Shown piece after piece: positions 49,925 through 62,665 of a stretch of 64,000 nucleotides of DNA. Each line of letters begins with the position of its first letter. Within the stretch, counting starts at the first letter, position 1. The translations under genes were made by a program, and so were the position numbers. The DNA comes from Juglans regia. Taxonomy: Eukaryota; Streptophyta; Magnoliopsida; Fagales; Juglandaceae. The DNA is taken from NCBI RefSeq assembly GCF_001411555.2, contig NC_049910.1, positions 30,599,150 through 30,663,149 of the forward strand, read 5' to 3'. The notes beneath the pieces were generated by a model. That model was not told the DNA's origin. It did no database searches and saw nothing but the letters and a program-made list of their open reading frames with translations.

Positions 49925-52450
49925 CTCCTCAGTTCTTCTATCCGTAAAGGAGTGAAAAAATAGATTAATACTAGAGGCATTTTCCTCCTCACCTATTCTA
50001 GAAAGCCCATCAGCCACTTTATTCTCTTTACCTTTTTTATAGTCTATGGTGAAGTCATAGCCTAGCAACTTTGTGATCCACTTCTATTAGGACTAAGTTC
50101 CTACCTCCTGTTCCAAGAGGAACTTGAGTGCTTGTTGATCTGTCTTCACCTTAAATGATTGCTCCAACAAGTAACGGTGCCATTTCTGGACATCAGCTAC
50201 TAGAGCCAAAAGCTCATTTTCATAAGTAGATAGTGCCACTTTCCTTCAGTGCTTTACTGAAATATGCAATGGGTTGCCCGTCATGCATAAAAAAACTCTC
50301 AAGCCTTGCCCACTAGCATCACATTCAACTATAAATGGCTTTGAGAAGTTTGGTAGTCTCAAAATTGATGGCTATGCCACTACTTTCTTCAATTATTCTA
50401 AAGCTAACTAGGCTGAATCAGACTACTCAAATGAATTCTTCTTCAAAAGTGTTGTCAAAGGGGCTACAATTGACCCATAGCCCTCAATGAACTTCCTGTA
50501 CTATCCAATGAGGTCTAGGAATCCTCTTAAGGATTTTATGAAAGTGGAAATAGGACAATCCAACATAGACAGCATCTTAGAGGAATCTGCTCTCACTCAT
50601 GCACCCAAGATCAAATGGTCCATGTACTCAACTTCGACTTCCCCAAACTTGCATCCAGACAATTTAGCAAAATGTTTATGTTGGCTCAAAGTTTCCAAAA
50701 CCACCCTTGCTTCAAATGCTCAGCATAGTCTCTATTGTATACAAGTATATCATCAAAGAATACTAACCCAAACCTTCTAAGGCAAGGCTTGAACACTTCA
50801 TTCATTAGGCCTTGGAATGTAGGTGGAGTGTTAGTGAGTGCAAATGGCATCACTACGAATTAATGATGACCCCCCATGAGTCCTAAATGAAGTTTTATGG
50901 ATGTCTTTATTGTTCACCTTGATCTGGTGGGATCCAGATCTTAAGTCTAGCTTTGAAAAGATTTGTGCCTCAATCAATTCATCAAGTAATTCATCAATTA
51001 CAGGGATAGGAAACTTATCCTTGATAGTTTCCTGGTTTAATGCCTTGGAATCGACACACATTCTTCAACTTCCATCACTTTTTCTCACTAAAAGCACTGG
51101 AGAAGAAATGGGACTTTGGCTAGCGCTTATCACAACTTATTTCAGAAGATCTTGAACAATATTCTCTATTTCAGAGTTCTAATAGAATCGATACCTATAA
51201 GGTCGAACTGAAATAGGTTGGGTTCCATTCTTTAATGGGATTTGATGGTCACAAGACCTTAGAGGTGGTACTCCAGTGGGTTCATGGAAAACCCTTCAAA
51301 TTCTTTCAACAGTTTAGAAATCTCTAACTGAGCAATGTTGTTGTCTACACTGATCTTAGTAAAAAATAATTGTAAGAACCCGCCTTGTTTTCTCACTGAA
51401 GAAGGCCTCAAGAATTGATCCCCTTCCTTTATAGATACCCACATAAAGACCCAAAAATATTGTATCCCTTCCATTCATCTGAAAAAGCATGAACATTTTC
51501 ATAAAATCCTAAATAATGGGACCAAGTGTTTTCAACCACTGCACCCCGAAGACCACATCACATCCATCCAATGTCAATAGATGGAAATTGATAAAAAAAT
51601 TGGTTGCCTTAAATCTTGATCCTTGAATCTTCACACTTGCCCACACTTGTTAGCTTATCCCCATTTGCCACTTTTACCTTCAACGAATGCTCATCAGAAA
51701 CCCTCAACTTAGCTAACTTAGCAACCTGAGAGTCCACAAAGTTATGAGTGCTTCCAAAGTCGACCAGAATCACTACAGGTTGAACCCCAATCTTTCCCAA
51801 CAATCTCATGGTATTTGCACTAGGACAACCTGAGATGACATGAATAGACACTTCTAGTCCTTCCTCTTGTTCCTCCACCAAAACATCCTCTGATGGACTA
51901 TCTGCAATCTTCTCATAATCATTGTCTACATGGTTTTCAACCTGCAATAGGTACACTATGCGAGTTTTGCACTCATGTGCAAGATTCCCTTTCTCTTCAC
52001 AATGAAAACATAACCATCTCCTCATTTTTTCATCTATCTACATTGAAGAAAATTTTTTTCCCTGAAAACTTGCTCTCTAGACACCTCTTATTAACCCCTC
52101 CACTGAATTGGTAAGATGGTTTTTAGCCTTATCACCCATTGACTTCAAAGCCCATCTTGAACTCCACACATATTTCTCCTGAATCTTTGCCAGGCCAAAT
52201 GCAGCACTTAAACTCACAGGAATTAATATCCTAATGGGTAGCTTGATTTCATCTTTCAGGCCACTCAAAAAATTGCTCAGTTTGTGTTTCTTTGAGATCC
52301 CTTTCAACCTATTAGAAAAGCTCTCAAATTGGGTTTTATACACAGGTACTGTTGATGTTTGTTTAAGCCTAGTCAAGGCTTCCATGGGATCATAATATAT
52401 TATTGGCCCAAATCGAGTGATTATAGCTTGAACAAATGATTCCCAACTCA
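49925..52450 (-). pseudogene. Gag-protease-RT-RNase H remnant of the short Gypsy element
   Basis: Gag is at 52451-52077 (WESFVQAIITRFGP, LSNFLSGLKDEI). The zinc knuckle and protease are at 52025-51609: CFHCEEKGNLAHEC, then ILVDFGSTHNFVD, where Phe replaces the usual Ser/Thr-context residue after Asp. RT is seen in pieces, e.g. 51061-50831 ([35 protein letters not shown]). RNase H words (AYFSKAL, LLALVADVQKWHRYL) lie around 50260-50100 and ADGLSR near 50010. Several stops and shifts interrupt all parts. The integrase is missing. Confidence 0.88.
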
Positions 52451-52854
52451 CAAACTATCCCCCCTCAGCAACATCTTGATACCATATCAATGATTCTCCT
52501 TGCATATGATAAGAGGTGATCAAAAGTCTTTGGATATGAGGAGTTTGATGGTATTCAAAATATTGGTTGGCTTTAAAAATCTAACCAGATGGATTATGCC
52601 CATCGAAATGGGGAAAATCTAGTCTAACCCCCTAGGTAACATGCCTCTATCTTCATGAGCATTCACTATGAGATCTTGCATATCTCTTCTAGGTGAAATC
52701 ATACGACTATTCTCAATCAAATTTCTAATCATGTCAGTCATTTGGTCTAACCTTTTTGTGATGACATGTATCGACTACAACTGATTATCCAATTGTCTTT
52801 GCATGAACCTTCAATGTAGTAGCCTTAGTGCCTTCTGCCATTAGGACCTCCCTT

Positions 52855-52866
52855 CTCTGATACCAA
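52855..52866 (-). promoter_or_regulatory. Primer binding site of the short Gypsy element
   Basis: On - the bases read TTGGTATCAGAG, complementary to initiator tRNA-Met, next to the LTR edge at 52868. Confidence 0.8.
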
Positions 52867-52867
52867 C

Positions 52868-54446
52868 TATTAGGGAGTTTCTAGTTCTGGAACAAGAAAT
52901 TAAGAAATACGAGAACAAGAATTGAATTAAGAACTTAATGATGGATTTACTTCGAGGGAAATCCTGCCTCCAAGAACTACAACACAAGAATACTCTTTCA
53001 ATGTCGTTGCTTTCTTCTCTCCCAACTGTTTATATCCAACTAACCCAAAAATGCGTTGTATTACTTATTACTAATAACATAGAAGTAAAAACGCATCGTA
53101 TGGTTATTATATCAAATGAAATGTGATTGTCAGGATATTTTGTTGGTATATCTGTTTAAAGTAAGGCAAATGAGGTTGATTGGTCATATAAATACGATTA
53201 AATGTTACACTTTTATGAGTGGACCTTTTACAATGGGCTGTGAAGTTTATGAGTTATCTTTCTCAAAAACTTGCTTTTTATTTGTCATGGCCTAAATAAT
53301 AGTCTAAACTATGCAGGTATTGGACGCCTAAAAGCCCAAGGCCAATTCACCCTTCGAGCCCAAGTCTATCGAAGCATTAAGCTTCTCAGTCACGCACCCT
53401 TTGCATTTTTGCTGCTAAAGCAAACTGAGCTCTTCCAAAAGGGTAGAATGAAGAAAAGTGAAGGCGACGGTTAGAGGAGAGAGAAGGAGAAACGGTGAAG
53501 GAAGGTGATAAAAGGGGACGAGGAGCAAGGATGAGGGGGAGTTTTTGCTATTGTTGTTTTGTTTTTTGTTTTACTTTTGCTTTCTATTACAAGAGTTGCT
53601 CTGTTAGGGTTTATTCATTTCGAGTACTGTTGGTTGCTGTGGTGTTTAGCAAGACTTTGACTTTATATTTTCACTTTTGATTTATTATGGGTTTTTGTGG
53701 AATCTCTTGCTCTTGATCTGTTGTAGACTCATGGCACATCAGGACCTTGAAATAATCAAGGATTCCTCAGCCCTAGAGTCTTAGAATGAAAATGATGATT
53801 AATATAGTGAGGGTTTTATTTTAATTGGTGCTTTTAATTTGTGATTGCATGTGTTCTTGAGTTTATGTGTTAATATCATGACTTGTTTGGCACTAGCAGA
53901 TGCATCCCGTGACCAACATCTCGATGGTTGAGAAAACCCTAACCCTGTGTCCCTAGTCATTATTCTCCTGCGAATACATCTTTTAATTTTCCTAAGATTC
54001 TAAACTGTTTTAATTCCGAATACATTTTTTGATTTTTTCAAAGTTTCTAAACTATTTTCATTCTGACTTAAACGCATGTTTAATTCCTTTTAGAGTAATT
54101 GTAGTCCCTCATCCTTAATATCTAAATACAGATTCATCCTACATATTGTACAAATTTCAAGTGCATAGTTCATTACATTCTCACAGTAAATAGCCTTAAA
54201 CCCATCCAACTACAAATGTCCTCATGCTCCCATCTTTACTTTTCCTTTTCCATTTAACTTTTTGTTTGATTGATTGTGTTGACAAAGTTTTCCCTGTGGA
54301 GATGACCTTGAAAGCTCCCTGTTTTTTTTCCAAATCTGCTTTTATACTTGGAAATAATATTTAGTGAGTATAAAAATGCACCATCTAACTAACTCCCCAA
54401 AAATTCCTATATCATTAGCTACACATCAGTCCTTTTATTACAATCA
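52868..54446 (-). repeat. 5' LTR of the short Gypsy element, interrupted
   Basis: Its left part (52868 to about 53120) and right part (about 54379-54446) together match the 330-base 3' LTR. The intervening 1.26 kb is a separate insertion. Confidence 0.82.
53121..54378. mobile_element. 1.26-kb insertion in the LTR, solo-LTR-like
   Basis: The insertion is proven by comparison with the intact LTR at 49595-49924: the LTR reading breaks after ATCAAATGAAA and resumes at CACCATCTAACTAACT. AAATG occurs at both junctions and may be a 5-base duplication, but junction bases are ambiguous. The body has no long ORF. The right part includes TCCCTGTGGAGATGACC (54289-54305), a word that resembles the near-terminal part of many plant Gypsy LTRs, so a solo LTR is the best guess. 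Confidence 0.6.
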
Positions 54447-54700
54447 AAACTCCCTATTTCATTAAAACAAAATGCACCGTTCCCCTTTTCATTTTCTTCC
54501 CTTCTGCGGTCAAGATCTTTTCCTTCACTTCAACTTCCACACTTAACAGGGGAAGAGAGGGGGGTCTTCGAAGGGAGGTCATTTGAGGGAGAGAAGCTCA
54601 CTGACGGGGCGGCGCCGCTGGTGGCTGCTTGCGGCATCAAGGGTCGTAGAGGGGAAAGGAATCGAAATAGGGAGAGGGAGGCAGCACGATAAGGTGGGGG
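54447..54700. other. GC-richer interval between two transposons
   Basis: No gene. G-rich purine blocks (AGGGGAAGAGAGGGGGG and GGGGCGGCGCCGC) contrast with the surroundings; this may be a remainder of the long LTR-like sequence or of another element. Confidence 0.35.
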
Positions 54701-57700
54701 TAGGCCTGTGCAAAAACAATTACTGGCCCGGTCCACCCGATATACCCGACCCACCCACCCGATAAAGTCGAGTTGAAATTAGATGCAGGTTGGTCCAATG
54801 CTATTCAGCGGGCGAAACCGTAGCCCTGCATCCTCAATTGTCTCTAATCTTTATCCAGAAAAAACCCTAAGCCTCTATCTCTCTATCTCTTCGGCCGCAG
54901 CTCCAAGATCAACTCTATTTGTTGAGGTAGGTTCCCTTTTCTTATGCGCTTGGTTTTGGGATTCATATTCCTATTTGTTTGGTCAAGTTTAGATAATTTA
55001 TTCAAATGTGATGAAGTAAGCAACTGCAATGTATTTATGTATGTGCCAAAATCACATGCCATAATAAAAACTGGAGCCACCTCTTTGCGATAAGTGTTTC
55101 AACGCAAGTACACTAGGACCCATATATGTTCTGGCTATGAAACTAGTTGGGAACTTTTGTGTTAGCACAATAATAAGTCATAATACATTAGATCTATTAG
55201 CACAACCAGTTAAAAGACTAGAACTGGTGGAAAGGCAAGGAAATTATATTGGTGCTATTGGGTAGAGTAGTGGGCAGAGTAGTTGGATTTGATTTGATGT
55301 TAGAAATTAAGCTTATTATAGTGTATGAGTTAGCGCTGGGGTCTGCATGTGGATGACATAAAGTTTTGATTGCAAATGAAGATACTTAAACATCATATAG
55401 AAGAATATAGACTTCAGTTGCTTTGACAAGAGTTAAGAGAAAAAAACAAAGATATGCATGAAATGCAACCATAGGAAGACTTACCTAGGCTGGCTACTGA
55501 CCTTTCAGTTTCTTTGCTGGAGCTCTCTGGTTTAGATTTTCTATTTTAAATTATTGAAAACTAGAGGATTGAGCTTGGTTTAAGCAATTAATAACTCATT
55601 TGATGTCTAGTTGTACTTTATACTTAAAAGCATATCATTTTTGCAGTGTGAACAACCTTTAGAGGACTGAAACATTGGCTAAAACATTTTTCTGTCATTA
55701 ATCATTTTGTTTTGTTGGTATTTGTGTTGTTGGGTTCTAGGCATATAATCTTGGATCATGCATGCTCATGCCGAATTATTATATTTTCTCATATTTTTAT
55801 ATGATAATTATATGTTAGTTCATATCATAGATTACTTTAGGAGAGACACCCCTACAAATTTAAGAGACGATGAGATTGCTACTCATTTAGCTTCAAACAT
55901 TAACTTGTCTAGTAGTAGTAAAAACAGTCTCCCTTTCAAAAGGAAGGCAAGCAAAGACACCCCAACGGTGTGGGAACACTTCACAAAAATAGTTAGATGT
56001 TCATTAAGTGACACAAAAATATTGTACATCAAGTATGTTGCATCATGTTGGTGTTTTTAGGAAAAAGTACCCTAATATAATCAGACCCATGAATCAACAC
56101 ACTATGAGTCATGAGGGAGATAACAATATGAGTGACCTGGCAACTACATATAAGTCTGATCCAAAAGAGGTACAAAGGGTAATTGCAGAGACGATAATTT
56201 ATGATGAAGTTCCATTTAGGGTGGTGGAAGCACAAGGATTTAGGAAGGTATGTAAATCACTAGAACCAAGATTCCTAGTGTCATCTCGAACCACTACATC
56301 GAGAGACTATATTAAACTATTTAAAAAAGATAAGAAGAAGTTGAGGAAAGTATTTAAGGCGGTTGGGCGAGTTAGTTTAACTATTGACACTTGTTAAACT
56401 ATATGTATTGTACTGCACACTTTATTGACTGTAAATGAAAATTACACAAAATAGATAAAACTTTTGTTTGATTCCTAATCACATAGGAGACACTATTGGA
56501 AAGCATGTAGAATCATATCTATAGGATTGGGGTATTGACAAGATCTTTACTATCACAGTTGACAATACTTCATCAAATGATGTTACCATCGATTACTTAA
56601 AAAAGTTTGTGGGAGGTCATTTGTTGGAGGGTGAGTATATTCACATAAGGTGGTGTGCCCATATTATGAACTTTATTGTGAATGATGGGCTAAAATTTTG
56701 TGATGATTTAATCACAAGGGTGCACAATGCGGTTAAGTATATTAGATCACTTCCTGCAAGAATGAAAAAAATTCAAAAAGTGTATAGAGAAAGAAAAAAT
56801 CAGTTGTTTAAAACTTGTATGCCTTGATGTTCCCACCAGATGGAACACCACTTATCTCATGCTAGAAGTTGCAAAAACATTTGAAAAGTAATTTTTGCGA
56901 TTGGAGAATGATGATGATCTTTTTTTCGCTATTGTTGTAGTGTGAGCTTAAGCTCTCCAAACTCTAGTGATTGGGTGAGAGTTAGAGTAATGGTAAAAGT
57001 TTTGAGGATTTTTTATGATGCTACTGTGAGACTTTGTGACTCTTTGTATGTCACATCTAATGCATATTTTCCAAGAGGTTTGTGGCATCCAATCACATTT
57101 ATAAAAAATGAGTCATTCAATGTTGAGATGTATGGCTGCAAGCATGAAGAGTAAGTATGACAAATATTGATGATCAATTGAAAAGACTAATTTGATGATA
57201 TTCATTGCTGTTGTTCTTGATCCAAGATGAAAATTTAGTCTTTTACATTTTTTGTTTAAGAAAATATATGGTGGTAATTTAGTCGAAGAAATGATTGCAA
57301 AAGTGAAACAATTGATGATTGACATGTATGGGGAGTTTAGTGTTATGTATGAGAGTTCAAGAAGAGTTTCAAACTCTGGGCCTCCTTCCTCAGTTGATCA
57401 TAGTATGATTGATTCTAATTCTCAGTAGAATTTTTGGGTTGAGTATAAGAAAAAAATTATTGAATCTAATTTGAGGAACAAATCGGAGATCGATCAATAG
57501 TTGGAACATGGTTGTGAGACACGAGTTCCAAATTTCGATATTTTGAATTGGTGGAAAATCAATGAAATAAAGTATCATATTTTGGCGAGAGTTGCACATG
57601 ATGTGATGGTCATTCTTGTTTCTACTGTTTCTTCTAAGTCAGCGTTCAGTTCAGGGGTCGTGTGCTTGACCCATTTTGTAGTTCATTATCTCCAATAATA

Positions 57701-57950
57701 GTTGCGGCACTCATTTGTACTCAAGATTGGTTAAAAGATCCAATGCCCATTGATCTTCGTGTCTCCTTGGACAATGTTGAAAGTTTTGAGGTGAAATCGG
57801 GTAATGAACATATTTCTTATTTACATATTTATTTAACTTTTTCGTAATGTTGATTTTTATATCATTTAATAATATATATATTTTTTTAGAGTTTGATCCA
57901 AAATCAAGCTTTATTTATGTTGATGAGGAGTGACTCAAGATTTATAGTTA
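54701..57950 (+). mobile_element. Degraded autonomous-type hAT transposon
   Basis: The left end TAGGCCTGTGCAAAAACAAT with subterminal GGCCCGGTCCACCCGA words is typical of plant hAT elements. A hAT transposase remnant follows at 55846-57847. A GC-rich leader (54720-54930) and an AT-rich intron-like part (54930-55840) precede it. No matching right terminus or 8-bp duplication was found, so the right limit is a guess. Confidence 0.65.
55846..57847 (+). pseudogene. hAT transposase remnant (BED finger, RNase H-like, dimerisation)
   Basis: Parts in order: a BED-finger-like start (TPTVWEHFTKI, near 55967), with the Cys/His ligands not intact; a region giving EAQGFRKVCKSLEPRF (56226-56275), usual before the catalytic core; TVDNTSSND (56560-56580) and IRWCAHIMNFIVNDGL (56646-56693), which match the second Asp and the CAHxxNL motif of plant hAT; PTRWNTTYLMLEVAKTFEK (56829-56888); and near 57500-57760 the C-terminal dimerisation part (FDILNWWKINEIKYHIL, DWLKDPMPIDL). 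Stops at 56396, 56827, 57429 and others and several frame changes break it. It is a Ricesleeper/Ac-type hAT transposase and can no longer be expressed whole. Confidence 0.85.
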
Positions 57951-58828
57951 TAGTAAGTCGCTTCATAAGGTACATAGTATATATATTGGTTCATCTCTTA
58001 TACAAAATTATTTTAGTCCCCCTCTTTTTATTTGTCCCTTTTGTTCAAAATGAATAGGTTTTTCTAACAAGTGTGGATGCTTATGAATAATGTTCTTTTA
58101 CTATTCCAGACTAATATTTGTTCATTTACCAGTGATCCATCTAGCAGGTTACAACTACATCATTTCAATAAGCTAGTCACCATGCTATAGTACATCAAGA
58201 CTCTGTGTTTAGTTTTTTAGTGGATTAGTTTGTACTTCTTTTTATTCAGTATATTGTACGTATGGAATCATCGATCGATCAAAAGACAATTGTTGTATCT
58301 TAGATTAATTATTTCTAAGTATTTTTCAATAGATGTCTAAATTTAAACTTCAAGCCACTTTTTATATTCTATAATTAATTAAGGGTAGTTCTTGATGAAC
58401 TTGAGAAACGAAATACAGGCCTCGTTAAATTGATCAATCCATTTTAGTGCTCTGGTATAACACTAGCAATATTTATGATTTAACATTTCAATTTTGAAAC
58501 ACTATGTGCATTTTGTTTAACATTGATTAATTGGATTTCGTTCTTATGATGATATTGTAATTTGGTTTCTTTTCAATTACAAAAAGCTTCATTTTTTTTT
58601 TGGGGTGGTGTGGTATAAAAAAATAATAAAAAGTAGTAAAAAAATAAATGAAAAGTAATAATAAAATAAAAAATAATAGCGAGAGTGTTTAAGAATACTT
58701 GAGGTACTCTTGGCTGCCAAATCCAAACTTATGAAATTTGATCAAATTAAATTATTTTTTGTATTGAGAGTTTAGAAAAATTTTAATGGTTAGATAAGAT
58801 GGCATCACATTATTTGTGAAAGAGTTTA
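57951..58828. other. Intergenic sequence
   Basis: No gene recognised. A poly-T/G stretch at 58592-58611, then AGTAGT and AATAAT words (58612-58680) suggest another MITE remnant. Confidence 0.5.
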
Positions 58829-60010
58829 AGGTTGTGTTTGGGTAGCCAACATACCTCAGCACTTTCCAAGTATTTTCGTACTATTGGAAATACTCCACAT
58901 GCCAAACAATTTAAAATACTCTCAATGGGATCCACAAACTTACTTCAATCTCTACTCATAACTATTCTATAATATTTATAACTATTATATATAAATATAA
59001 ATAAAATCACTATAATATTTATCACTATTAAATATAAATAAAAATTAAAATCACTATAATATTTATCAATATTATATATAAATAAAAAATAAAATCACTA
59101 TAATATTTATCACTATTATATATAAATAAAAAATAGAATCAATGTAATATTTATCACTATTAAATATAAATAAAAAATAGAATCACTGTAATATTTATCA
59201 CTATTATATATAAATAAAAAATAGAATCACAATAATATTTATCAATATTATATATAAATAAAAAATAGAATCACAATAATATTTATCACTATTAAATATA
59301 AATAAAAAAAATCACTATAATATTTATCACTATTAAATATAAATAAAAAATAAAATCTCTATAATATTTATCACTATTATATATAAATTAAAATTAAAAT
59401 CAATAATATTTATCACTATTATATATAAATAAAAAATAAATTCACTATAATATTTATCACTATTATATATAAATAAAAAATAAAATCACTATAATATATA
59501 ATAAAAAAAAAATCACTATAATATATAATAAAAAATAAAATCATTATTTATCACTATTATATATAAATAAAAAATGATTTCACTATAATATATAAATAAA
59601 AAATAAAATCACTATAATATATAAATAAAAATAACATTACTACAATATTTATCACTATTATATATATGAAAATAAATTCATTATAATATTTATCTCTATT
59701 ATATATAAATTAAAAATAAAATCATTATAATATTTATCATTATTATACATAAAAATAAAATAAAATCACTACAATATTTATTAATATTAAAAAATCACTA
59801 TAATAAAATCACTATAATATTTATAAGATCCACACATTTTTCAACTATCTATCCAAAAGTTAACAACTCAATATACTTTACACATCTAAACAACTCAAAA
59901 TACTTTCAATAGGATCTACAAACTAACTTCAATTTCTACTCATAACTATTTACAAACATTCTCAACATTTTTCAAATATTCTCCCGTACCCTAAATCTAA
60001 TACTTAGAAA
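58829..60010. mobile_element. MITE-like element hosting a minisatellite
   Basis: Left end TTGTGTTTGGGTAGCCAAC, then GCACTTTCCAAGTATTTTCG. The words CTACTCATAACTATT and GGATCYACAAACT occur on both sides of the tandem array (58945-58975 and 59909-59950). The unit therefore looks like a MITE with an internal expanded array and a partly duplicated terminus. The right boundary is approximate. Confidence 0.5.
58960..59830. repeat. Minisatellite, about 44-bp unit
   Basis: Roughly 19 tandem copies of a unit that includes AATCACTATAATATTTATCA and TTATATATAAATAAAAAATA. Copies differ by single bases, and several towards the right are shortened. The array is more than 85 percent A/T. Nothing is encoded. 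Confidence 0.88.
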
Positions 60011-60563
60011 ATAGGTATGAGTACATGTTTAGACTGATGCTACTTATGTCGGCGAATAACTGTCATACGACCATTTTAATGTTTTTTTTTTTTTAGAGGA
60101 AATTGATTAACTTAAAAATATCGGAGAATAATCTAAGGGATAAGATACTTGAAGTTGAAGATTTTTTGAAGGAAACTTGGACTCTCTTAAGTTGTTAGCG
60201 ACAGACAAAAGATGCTGCTAGGCCGACAGGAATCAGGCGTGGCCTGTGATCCGATCACTTCCAAGTTTCCAACAACACATACCTGTATAAGCTGTTTTTG
60301 TTGAATTCTCAAAGGTGTTCACACTGATTTGAGGGCATCCATGATGATTAACCATCGAGGACAGTCTGTCATGCATGCTCTCGTATTTTCTTCCACCGAA
60401 AGTCACACCACCTTAACCCATGGCTTTCTACTCAGGAATAAGAATCCAATAAAGTTACAATCAAAGCATCATTCTCTTTTATTTGTGTATTATCTTCTTG
60501 ATTTCTTGATGTGACAAACACAGTTACCTTCAAGCCAAAGAAAGAGCAACCACAACAGCAGAG
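60011..60563 (+). promoter_or_regulatory. Upstream region of the ERD7-like gene
   Basis: No gene recognised. No clear TATA box or ABRE core within 300 bases of the ATG, although TTTTATTTGTG lies near 60477. The T-run at 60085-60094 and AT-rich bases further upstream carry no identified motif. Confidence 0.35.
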
Positions 60564-62665
60564 ATGGGATGTTTCGGTTTCTGCAGCTCCAAAACCCCCG
60601 CTCCCATGAAAAATTCCTTCTCTGAAACTGCTCAACAAGACCCAGAACCCAAAAATCTCAGACAAGAGGTCCTTTTACGGATCCCAGGATGCAAAGTTCA
60701 TCTGATGGATGAAGGAGTGGCCACAGAACTCGCCAACGGGGAGTTCACGCTTCTCCGAGTCACCGACGAGAATGTTTCTCTTGCCACTATCATTAAAGTT
60801 GGTGAAGATCTTCAGTGGCCTTTGACACAGGATGAGCCTGTAGTGAAGGTTGATGCCCTCCAATATCTGTTCTCTTTGCCGATAGAGGATCATGGAGATC
60901 TTCTCAGCTATGGAGTCACCTTTTCGGAGCAGTCTGGAGGTAGCTTGGGCTTGCTGGACTCATTTTTGAAGGATCTCGCGTGCTTTTCGTGTCCGACATC
61001 GACGACTAGAAACAAAAACGTTGATTGGAAAGAGTTTGCTCCGAGAATCGAGGATTATAATAACGTGTTGGCCAAGGCGATTGCAGGGGGTACTGGACAG
61101 ATTGTCAGGGGGATATTCACATGCAGCAATGCATATGTCAATCAGGTTCGTCTCTATTACACTATCCCAACATAATATGAGAAAATTGGTTGCTTTCTTA
61201 GAGACACAATTACTGTAAAAATTTTGATCAAAATGATGAAGCAGCCATATACAATGAAATATAGCTGTTTATTTGTTAAAGGAAAAAGTGTTATTCCGTA
61301 CATAAAAGAATGAGGAAAAGTGCAGGTCCAAAATGAAGGAGAGATGATTATAACTAGTGCTGAAGAGGATAAAAATGGTTTCAGGGGAAGAGAAAGTAAC
61401 AGTAATAGAAGCACTGTCAAAGCAAAGAAGAGTGGAGTCAGCAAAGGCTTAAAACGGTATCCCAAATAATTATATGAGCAATTTCACTTATATTTCATAG
61501 TAATGTTATATGGCAACATGAACCTCTTTTCCCATAATGATGTCAATTTTGGTTTCTATTGCTTATGACTTAAAAGTGTGAGAACGCTGTCCAAGATGAC
61601 AGACAAGTTAAGTAAATCGATGCTTGATGGTATTGGTATTGCCACTGGATCAGTGATGAAACCTGTGGTCAAATCCCAGGCAGGGAAGGCAATCCTGGCC
61701 ATGGTTCTAGGACAGGTTGTCTTGGCTTCACTCGACGCTGTCAGTAAGTTCCAATCCTTACATTTTTAAGCAGTGGAAATTAGTCTTTTTCTTAGATGGA
61801 TATGTAAAATTACATGTTAAACTGGTCCACCCTGCCAATTCTGTAGACAAGGTCTTGGATGCAGCTGAAGTTGCTGAAAAACAAGCACTTTCCGCCACCT
61901 CCCGTGCTACAACAAGAATGGTCACAAAAAGGTACTTTGACATACAATTACAATAACAATGCACACAAAATACTTATTAAGACATTGTTTCTACAAGAAC
62001 AATTGCATGATATATTTGATCAATCTAGAGTTTTTAGCAAAACTTAAAGAAGCCACCGAGTTCTAGACATTTCCTGGTCTTATCACTAACTGCTAGCTAC
62101 CACTTGCACATGGTTTTTGTATTTTTAGCTGGCACATCCTGAATTCTACCCTTTTGAATGAAAAATATAGAATTTTTGGAAACTCTGAAGAATTGTTGTT
62201 TTGATTTCATTTGAGTTCTCTAAATCGTCTAGCTTCTACCATGTCATACATTATCATCTTAGTTGGGATTTGGGACGACAAATACGTCTCCCAACAAGAT
62301 GTCAATTCAATCTATATGGTTATCTATTGAAACAACACCAAACCTGAAAGATATTTTCATCAATATTCACCAAAACGTGAGATTTGAGCTGATCTCTCCC
62401 ACTTTAAATACGTGTTTACTCCAATAATTTCAAGATATTTTCACTTGCGTGGTGAAGTTTAATCTGTTATTTGAAAATGCTGTTGTTGAGCACCAGGTTT
62501 GGGGAAGATGCAGGGGAGGCCACCGAGCATGTGTTTGCGACCGCAGGGCACTGTGCCAACACTGCTTGGAACATTTTCAAGATACGGAAGGCCATCAATC
62601 CGGCATCATCCATCTCCACGGGAGTACTGAAGAATGCTGCAAAGGATAAAACCAGAAAATCTTGA
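60564..62665 (+). CDS. Senescence/dehydration-associated protein, ERD7 family, 5 exons, 375 aa
   Basis: Exons 60564-61145, 61326-61456, 61583-61743, 61847-61931 and 62497-62665, with canonical GT-AG introns and matching phases, give 375 codons. The N-terminus [10 protein letters not shown] has Gly2 followed by Cys3 and Cys7, so N-myristoylation and palmitoylation are plausible (inference). Residues about 33-125 form the conserved N-terminal region ([36 protein letters not shown]). Residues about 175-365 form the senescence domain ([44 protein letters not shown]). In Arabidopsis ERD7-family proteins associate with lipid droplets and membrane lipids under stress and in senescence; a like role here is inferred. 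Lys/Arg-rich exon 2 is the variable linker. No damage is seen. Which paralogue it is cannot be told. Confidence 0.93.

Larger units (their letters stand above)
49595..54446 (-). mobile_element. Short Ty3/Gypsy element lacking integrase
   Basis: Read on -: 5' LTR (54446-52868, split by an insertion), PBS, gag, zinc knuckle and protease, RT, RNase H, 3' LTR (49924-49595). LTRs share the words TAGGGAGTTTCTAGTTCTGG and GGATTTACTTCGAGGG, and diverge at many places. After the RNase H end (ADGLSR-type motif near 50000-50030 on -) only about 80 bases remain before the 3' LTR, so integrase is absent. No clear 5-bp duplication is visible. Confidence 0.85.

Noticed and set aside
55758..56060. A possible intact hAT transposase gene built from neighbouring frames
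   Set aside because: The parts lie in different frames with several internal stops that are not at splice consensus sites, so it is a pseudogene.
58960..59830. Regular spaced repeats resembling a CRISPR array
   Set aside because: The units are directly tandem and have no unique spacers; the DNA is from a plant nuclear genome. It is an AT-rich minisatellite.
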